This document shows positions 59,780 through 64,000 of a stretch of 64,000 nucleotides of DNA, piece by piece. A program made the position numbers and the translations under genes. Numbering within the stretch: position 1 is the stretch's first letter; each line of letters begins with the position of its first letter. The stretch comes from JANOYY01 sp043720395. GTDB taxonomy: Bacteria; Actinomycetota; Acidimicrobiia; Acidimicrobiales; JANYDT01. Location: positions 1 to 64,000 of the forward strand of contig JAYSSR010000072.1 in the NCBI GenBank assembly GCA_043720395.1, given 5' to 3'. The notes under the pieces were generated by a model. It worked only from the letters and a program-made list of their open reading frames with translations, was not told the origin of the DNA and did no database searches.

Positions 59780-59875
59780 GCGGTCCGAGCGCCGTCGAGT
59801 GGGTTCGTGTAGCCCCGGTCGATCCGCAATCAGTAGGTAGCGAAAACCGCGAGGTCGGTCTTGGCTCGGACCCGT

Positions 59876-59952
59876 CGGTCCGCAGGTGAAGCTCCGACTA
59901 ATCCGCATCGAATGGTCGGCGAATCCGCACGCCAAAGGGTGGCTAATCCGCA
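59876..59952. repeat. Four ~23-bp iterons upstream of the second DUF4143 gene
   Basis: CGGTCCGCA at 59876, TAATCCGCA at 59899, GAATCCGCA at 59921 and TAATCCGCA at 59944 recur at steps of 23, 22 and 23. The last ends 32 bases before the GTG start. The third unit of the 29980-30062 array also contains GAATCCGCA, linking the two arrays. Confidence 0.68.
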
Positions 59953-59984
59953 GTTGAAACGAGTTTCGCTGTACTGTCGCCTGT

Positions 59985-61238
59985 GTGGCAGTCAACGCGT
60001 ACATTCCTCGTCGAGCTCAGCGACTCGTCGATGAAGCACTAGGCGACACCCCGATTGTGGCGATCAACGGGCCGCGCCAAGTCGGCAAGAGCACTCTTGC
60101 AGCGGGAGTTCTGGAACGTCATGGTGGCGCGCTTGTGACGCTCGACGACGAGACACAGCGCCGGGCAGCCAACGACGATGCCCGCGGTTTCGCAGAGAGA
60201 ACTCACGTTGGCCCCCTCATCGTCGACGAGGTCCAGTTCGCGCCTCCGCTGTTCCGGGCTCTGAAAGCTGCGGTTGATCGGGATCGTCGGCCCGGGAGGT
60301 TCGTTTTAACCGGTTCAACAAGGTTGTTTTCGGCCGAAGGGTTTGCTGACGCATTCGTCGGCCGACTTGAAGTCGTCGAACTTTGGCCGCTCAGCCAGGG
60401 CGAGATCGATAGCCAGCCGGACGGGTTCGTCGATTGGGCGTTCTCAGACGATCGTCCGACGCTCAGTCTTGGCGAACTCACTCGCTACGAGTACGCGGAG
60501 CGCCTTGATCGCGGCGGGTTTCCTGAGGCGATTCATCGTGAGGGCAGACGCAGGTCCCGATGGTTTGGGAGCTATCTCACGACGCTCGTCGAAAAGGTCG
60601 TTCGACAAGTATCCGGTATCGAACGTAGTAGCGAGATCCCTCGAATTCTGAGGGTCTGCGCCGCACGGAGCGGTGACGAGCTGAACGTCACGCGGGTTGC
60701 GAGCGAACTTGGCCTTCCTCCGCGAACACTTGATGGCTATCTTGCGCTGCTCGCGAATGTGTTCGTCCTGCAACTGATCCCGGCCTGGTCGACGAATCTC
60801 TCCAGCAAAATGATCCGTCGACCAAAACTCGTGATGGTCGACAGTGGTCTCGCCGCCTACCTCTGCGGCACATCGGCGATCCGAATTGACGAACCAACGT
60901 CACCGTTCGGTCGGCTCCTCGAGGGTTTTGTGGCTATGGAACTGCGCAAGCAGCTCGGTTGGAGCGAGAACGAGGCGACGCTCTCGCACTTCCGGGATCG
61001 GGACGGACACGAAGTCGACCTCGTCCTCGAACACACGGATGGCCGCGTCGTCGGCGTCGAGGTCAAGGCAGCTCGGAGCGTCTCGCCTCGCGACACAAGT
61101 GGGCTTCGCTTCCTCGCCGAACGCCTCGGCGATCGATTCCACGCCGGCTTCGTCCTCTCTTGCATGCCGGAACCCACGCCGCTCGGCGACAAGCTCACCG
61201 CACTGCCTTTCGACGCCCTCTGGCGAGCCTCGATCTGA
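59985..61238 (+). CDS. AAA_14/DUF4143 ATPase with nuclease-like C-terminus, second copy
   Basis: 417 residues from GTG 59985, with TACTGT close upstream suggesting a leaderless mRNA. Walker A is NGPRQVGKST near residue 30 and Walker B is GPLIVDEVQFAPPLF. FVLTGSTRLFS is the sensor, and GHEVDLVLEHTDGRVVGVEVK is the C-terminal nuclease-like motif. It is a distant paralogue of the 30100 gene. It lies between gntR and iolC, splitting the inositol locus. A short iolC-like relic follows its stop, suggesting it entered by insertion. Confidence 0.85.
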   Translation: MAVNAYIPRRAQRLVDEALGDTPIVAINGPRQVGKSTLAAGVLERHGGALVTLDDETQRRAANDDARGFAERTHVGPLIVDEVQFAPPLFRALKAAVDRDRRPGRFVLTGSTRLFSAEGFADAFVGRLEVVELWPLSQGEIDSQPDGFVDWAFSDDRPTLSLGELTRYEYAERLDRGGFPEAIHREGRRRSRWFGSYLTTLVEKVVRQVSGIERSSEIPRILRVCAARSGDELNVTRVASELGLPPRTLDGYLALLANVFVLQLIPAWSTNLSSKMIRRPKLVMVDSGLAAYLCGTSAIRIDEPTSPFGRLLEGFVAMELRKQLGWSENEATLSHFRDRDGHEVDLVLEHTDGRVVGVEVKAARSVSPRDTSGLRFLAERLGDRFHAGFVLSCMPEPTPLGDKLTALPFDALWRASI

Positions 61239-61299
61239 CCAATGCGAAGCCGCAGTCGGAACCCGCGACCCGGTTGCCCGCGTCGGAGCTCGGCACTGA
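61227..61299 (+). pseudogene. Short relic of iolC
   Basis: CEAAVGTRDPV is encoded here just after the DUF4143 gene and matches the same residues in iolC (62938-62980). About 38 bases (61241-61278) match iolC at all but two or three positions. The frame stops at 61299. It is a duplicated fragment, not a gene. Confidence 0.6.
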
Positions 61300-61476
61300 G
61301 GATGACTTGTCGTCCCTGATGATCGACATCGCGATCCGCAGCTGTGTGATCTCGTCAAGGGTTGCTGTCTGGCCGATGTCGTCGTTCATCCCACAGACAG
61401 ATCCTCGCAGAATCGAACGAATCGCAAACCAATTCGATAGAGCGAAATCTCGTCTTGATCGGTTCGTATTGCCAAC

Positions 61477-61911
61477 ATGATCGACATGCCAACGATCGAC
61501 CCTTGGGACATCGCGCTTTTCGAGTCGACCGCGAGTGTCGAATCGATGGTGCCAACCATCGAATTCCTCGACGCATGCCCGCCGAAGGTGGCGGCTCGAA
61601 TCGCCGTCGTTCTCGAAGCCGTCGCAGCGAGTCCGCCACCTCGCTTTGCTGGCGGCGGTTACTGGGAGGCTATGCATGGCGAGATGAACGGCTTCTACGA
61701 GGTTCGGGTAGGCCACGGGAACTTCAATTACCGTTTGCTTTGCTTGCTTCAGAACCCGCTTTTGGATCAAGACAACGTGGAATCGGGGGCGGCAATCGTG
61801 TGCCTTACAGGGTTTCGCAAGCCAGTGCGATCGGCCGCGAACGACCGTGACTACCAGGCGGCAAGGGACGCCCGCGACGAGTTCCTGCGCACTCGCCGAA
61901 TAGCTCGCTAG
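61477..61911 (+). CDS. RelE/HigB-like toxin (Gp49-like family)
   Basis: 144 residues. FESTASVESMVPTIEFLDAC, KVAARIAVVLEAVAASPPPR and MNGFYEVRVGHGNFNYRLLC follow the strand order of phage Gp49-like HigB toxins; IVCLTGFRKPVRS with a basic tail completes the fold. Such toxins are usually followed on the same strand by an XRE antitoxin. Here the XRE gene is on the opposite strand and shares the last bases. An ATG at 61486 is an alternative start. Confidence 0.72.
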   Translation: MIDMPTIDPWDIALFESTASVESMVPTIEFLDACPPKVAARIAVVLEAVAASPPPRFAGGGYWEAMHGEMNGFYEVRVGHGNFNYRLLCLLQNPLLDQDNVESGAAIVCLTGFRKPVRSAANDRDYQAARDARDEFLRTRRIAR

Positions 61912-62243
61912 CCAGCTCTGGGAACAAGGTGGATGTCGAGTTCCATCGCGGTAGCTAGCGCAACAACGGTGCGCAAGGTCGGGTTGATGTGTTCGGCAGT
62001 GAATAGCCGCCGGACGGCTTCGGGTCCGAGGCCGGCGCGCCGAGCGAGTTCGGCCTTGCTGAGGCTTGAGTCTTTCCGTGCATCGTCGAGTGTGTTCATG
62101 ATGGCGTCGATTGCTGCGATCTCCATTTTGGCGGCGAGATATTCGCCATCAAACTCGGCCGAGGTGGCGCGGCGCTTAGCGACGTAACGGTGAAATGCAG
62201 CCGGGGGGGCTGGGGTGGATTGCTTCGTGCGTGCCATCACCAT
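61908..62243 (-). CDS. XRE-type antitoxin
   Basis: 111 residues. The helix-turn-helix SLSKAELARRAGLGPEAVRR sits near residue 65, followed by NPTLRTVVALATAMELDIHL, typical of HigA antitoxins. The ATG at 62243 (or 62237) lies 9 bases downstream of a perfect inverted repeat. It converges with the HigB-like gene: both stop codons are TAG and overlap as CTAG at 61908-61911. Confidence 0.75.
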   Translation of the reverse strand: MVMARTKQSTPAPPAAFHRYVAKRRATSAEFDGEYLAAKMEIAAIDAIMNTLDDARKDSSLSKAELARRAGLGPEAVRRLFTAEHINPTLRTVVALATAMELDIHLVPRAG

Positions 62244-62252
62244 AACGTTGAT

Positions 62253-62270
62253 CGTACCGCAAACGGTACG
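62253..62270. promoter_or_regulatory. Operator of the XRE gene
   Basis: CGTACCG (62253-62259) and CGGTACG (62264-62270) are perfect arms around CAAA. It lies directly upstream of the XRE gene and 38 bases from the start of iolC, so XRE binding could affect iolC as well. Confidence 0.6.
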
Positions 62271-62307
62271 GTTGGTTGACGGCCTCCGGTGGCAGCACGC
62301 TTCCCCC

Positions 62308-63282
62308 ATGTTTGCGTACGATCGTCCAGTGGACTCACCCGGCCAGCCTTTCGAGGTGATCACCATGGGACGGGTCAGCGCCGACATCTACCCACTGGAA
62401 ATCGGAGTGCCCCTCGAAGATGTGCACCTCTTCGGGAAGTTCCTCGGCGGGAGTCCCACGAACGTCGCCGTCGCAGCAGCACGCCACGGTCGAAGCGCCG
62501 CCGTGATCACGAGAACGGGCGACGACCCCTTCGGACGCTTCGTGCACAACGCCATGCGCGAACTCGGCGTCGATGACCGCTACGTCTCATCCGTCCCGAA
62601 CCTTCTCACGCCGGTCGCGTTCTGCGAGATCTTCCCGCCGGACAACTTCCCCCTCTACTTCTACCGGGAACCAAAGGCACCTGATCTCGAGATCCGCGTC
62701 GAGGAACTGGACATCGATGCGATTCGCCAGGCCGGAATCTTCTGGGTGTCGGTGACCGGGCTCAGCAAAGAGCCGAGCCGATCGGCCCATGCGGTGGCCC
62801 TAGCCGCTCGCGGCAGGAAGCAGCACACGATTCTTGACCTCGACTACCGACCCGGATTCTGGTCGGGGATCGACGCGGCCCGTCGCGAAATCCGTGCAGT
62901 TCTTCCACACGTGACCGTTGCGATCGGCAACCTCGATGAATGCGAAGCGGCGGTCGGAACCCGCGACCCGGTTGCCGCCGCATCAGCGTTGCTCGACGCC
63001 GGAGTTGAGTTGGCGATCGTGAAGCAGGGGCCCGGCGGCGTCCTCGGGATGACCCGCCACGAGATGGTTCGTGTCGCGCCCCATCGCGTCGAGGTCCTCA
63101 ACGGCCTCGGTGCCGGCGACGGTTTCGGCGGCGCGATCTGCCACGGGCTCCTTTCCGATTGGACCCTTGAGCGGACGCTGCACTTCGCCAACGTCGCCGG
63201 TGCCTTGGTGGCCGCGCGGATCGAGTGCTCGACGGCAATGCCGACCACGAGCGAAGTCCTCGCCGAACTCGGTGAGCAGTAA
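62308..63282 (+). CDS. iolC: 5-dehydro-2-deoxygluconokinase
   Basis: 324-residue PfkB-family kinase. It phosphorylates 2-deoxy-5-keto-gluconate. ITMGRVSADIYPLEIGVPLE at the N-terminus is the IolC signature, FGKFLGGSPTNVAVAAARHG is the PfkB first block, and NGLGAGDGFGGAICHGLL the anion hole with the catalytic Asp. PNLLTPVAFCEIFPPDNFPL is also IolC-like. The ATG at 62308 is chosen. It is separated from the other iol genes by the DUF4143 and TA genes and lies on the opposite strand. Confidence 0.9.
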   Translation: MFAYDRPVDSPGQPFEVITMGRVSADIYPLEIGVPLEDVHLFGKFLGGSPTNVAVAAARHGRSAAVITRTGDDPFGRFVHNAMRELGVDDRYVSSVPNLLTPVAFCEIFPPDNFPLYFYREPKAPDLEIRVEELDIDAIRQAGIFWVSVTGLSKEPSRSAHAVALAARGRKQHTILDLDYRPGFWSGIDAARREIRAVLPHVTVAIGNLDECEAAVGTRDPVAAASALLDAGVELAIVKQGPGGVLGMTRHEMVRVAPHRVEVLNGLGAGDGFGGAICHGLLSDWTLERTLHFANVAGALVAARIECSTAMPTTSEVLAELGEQ

Positions 63283-63309
63283 TCGGGGCCGACCAAGGAG
63301 CATCTGACG

Positions 63310-63403
63310 ACGGCAACGCACGATGCGCTCCGGAACTTTGCCAGCGGGTACGGCGACGACAACCCTCTGTTCATGGCGGGCTCCCCACTCATTCGGCGAT
63401 GAC
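63310..63403 (+). pseudogene. Tiny relic of a MaoC/FAS1-type dehydratase
   Basis: ALRNFASGYGDDNPLFMAGS is encoded in one frame just after iolC. It resembles the N-terminal substrate-loop block of acyl dehydratases (RxFAxxxGDDNPL). There is no start and the rest of the gene is absent. The frame stops inside the next, opposite gene. Confidence 0.4.
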
Positions 63404-64000
63404 GATGTCGTCGACTGTCAGGTGGAGGTCCCAGAGTGGGGCGTTGAGAATTGCTCGGCCGATATCGACGATCTCGGCGCCACGTTCGTAGGCGGCGGTA
63501 AGTGAGGTGGCGGTGATTCCACCGCCAAACGCGAGCTGGATTTGGGCTCGCCGACCGGATGCGACGAGAGCAGCTTGCACGTTGGCCAGGTCGTGAAGGT
63601 TGCCGGTGTCAACCATCACGATGCCGCAACCGGCGTCGACGGCACGTAGTGCTTCGTCGACGCCGTCGACCTGTACGGCCACGGGGCCGTGACCCAGTGC
63701 ACGACCGGCCGTGACTGCGGCTTCGACACTGCCGATCATGCGAACGACGTTCTTGTCGATGTACACGAACTCGCCCGGCGCGAGTCGGTGTCCGATCCCG
63801 GCCACGTCGAGCCCGGCCCGCAGGACCGGTTTCATGGCTGCGGGGAGCTTCTTCCATGCGCCGCAGACGATGACCAGTCCTGGGGGTGCCGCAGCGCGAA
63901 GTTCCAATGCTCGCCGCGCGATGCCACCTGCCACGCCGAGCGTCCCGAGCACGTGGTCACTCGCAACGGCGATCTCCCAGGCCGTGCCGACCACTTCGAG
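63389..64000 (-). CDS. NadC-like phosphoribosyltransferase family protein, N-terminus outside window
   Basis: The visible C-terminal ~203 residues follow the quinolinate phosphoribosyltransferase fold. VLGTLGVAGGIARRALEL stands where NadC has its basic helix, IDKNVVRMIGSVEAAVTAG follows, then VQVDGVDEALRAVDAGCGIVMVDT, and LAFGGGITATSLTAAYERGAEIVDIG is the phosphate-binding end. The first part lies beyond 64000, so the start is unknown. Classic NadC catalytic Lys and Arg positions are not all obvious, so a specialised NadC-like enzyme is as likely as NAD synthesis. Confidence 0.65.
   Translation of the reverse strand, partial: LEVVGTAWEIAVASDHVLGTLGVAGGIARRALELRAAAPPGLVIVCGAWKKLPAAMKPVLRAGLDVAGIGHRLAPGEFVYIDKNVVRMIGSVEAAVTAGRALGHGPVAVQVDGVDEALRAVDAGCGIVMVDTGNLHDLANVQAALVASGRRAQIQLAFGGGITATSLTAAYERGAEIVDIGRAILNAPLWDLHLTVDDIVIAE

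Noticed and set aside
61310..61385. Short leftward frame beginning MNDDIGQTATLDEITQLR
   Set aside because: Only about 40 plausible codons before running into the iolC relic. No ribosome site and no recognised family.

Overview
The window looks like chromosomal DNA of a high-GC actinobacterium, probably an Acidimicrobiia/Ilumatobacter-like lineage. This placement is an inference from gene content. It rests on three F420/flavin luciferase-like oxidoreductases, three PPOX-fold flavoproteins, an NDMA-type alcohol dehydrogenase, a mycothiol-type DsbA protein, many GTG starts with 4-base overlaps, and secreted proteins with Lys/Pro/Ala-rich linkers. No tRNA, rRNA, CRISPR array or intact insertion sequence was seen.

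Left third (1-29.8 kb): a protocatechuate 4,5-cleavage island. All steps from protocatechuate to pyruvate plus oxaloacetate are present: ligAB, ligC, ligI, a galD-type tautomerase, ligJ and ligK. Upstream of them in the pathway is a two-domain 3-dehydroshikimate dehydratase (quiC), two shikimate/quinate dehydrogenase-like genes and a ketopantoate-reductase-like gene. A complete branched-chain-type ABC importer (livKHMGF) lies in the same operon as quiC, galD and ligI. A LacI regulator is divergent from livK, and two matching palindromes sit between them. Together these read as uptake of shikimate/quinate-like compounds, conversion to protocatechuate, and meta-cleavage. Two TauD-type dioxygenases, a quinone reductase, a TetR regulator, SDRs and a toxin-antitoxin pair are interleaved.

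Middle (30-51.8 kb): accessory and housekeeping genes. They include a DUF4143 ATPase behind 23-bp iterons, two truncated genes fused head to head (a LuxR/ATPase regulator and an adhesin), a sulfatase, a GGDEF-EAL protein, a Rieske oxygenase, an alcohol dehydrogenase, a scrambled HicA beside an intact HicB, and RsgA.

Right (51.9-64 kb): a six-gene myo-inositol operon (iolE-iolB-iolG-iolD-SDR-transaldolase) under a GntR regulator, with two matching operator-like sites. iolC lies apart on the other strand, beyond a second iteron-preceded DUF4143 gene and a convergent toxin/antitoxin-like pair.

The most striking observation is two probable selenoproteins. In a Rv2466c/DsbA-like gene (14296-14910) and in a GrdB/PrdB-like reductase gene (41134-42282), an in-frame TGA replaces the first cysteine of a CxxC redox motif, giving UPWC and UPLC. 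Reading continues in frame with family-like sequence, and hairpins able to act as bacterial SECIS elements follow directly. The window also has several dispersed foldback repeats and multiple gene relics with small indels, one with a local inversion.
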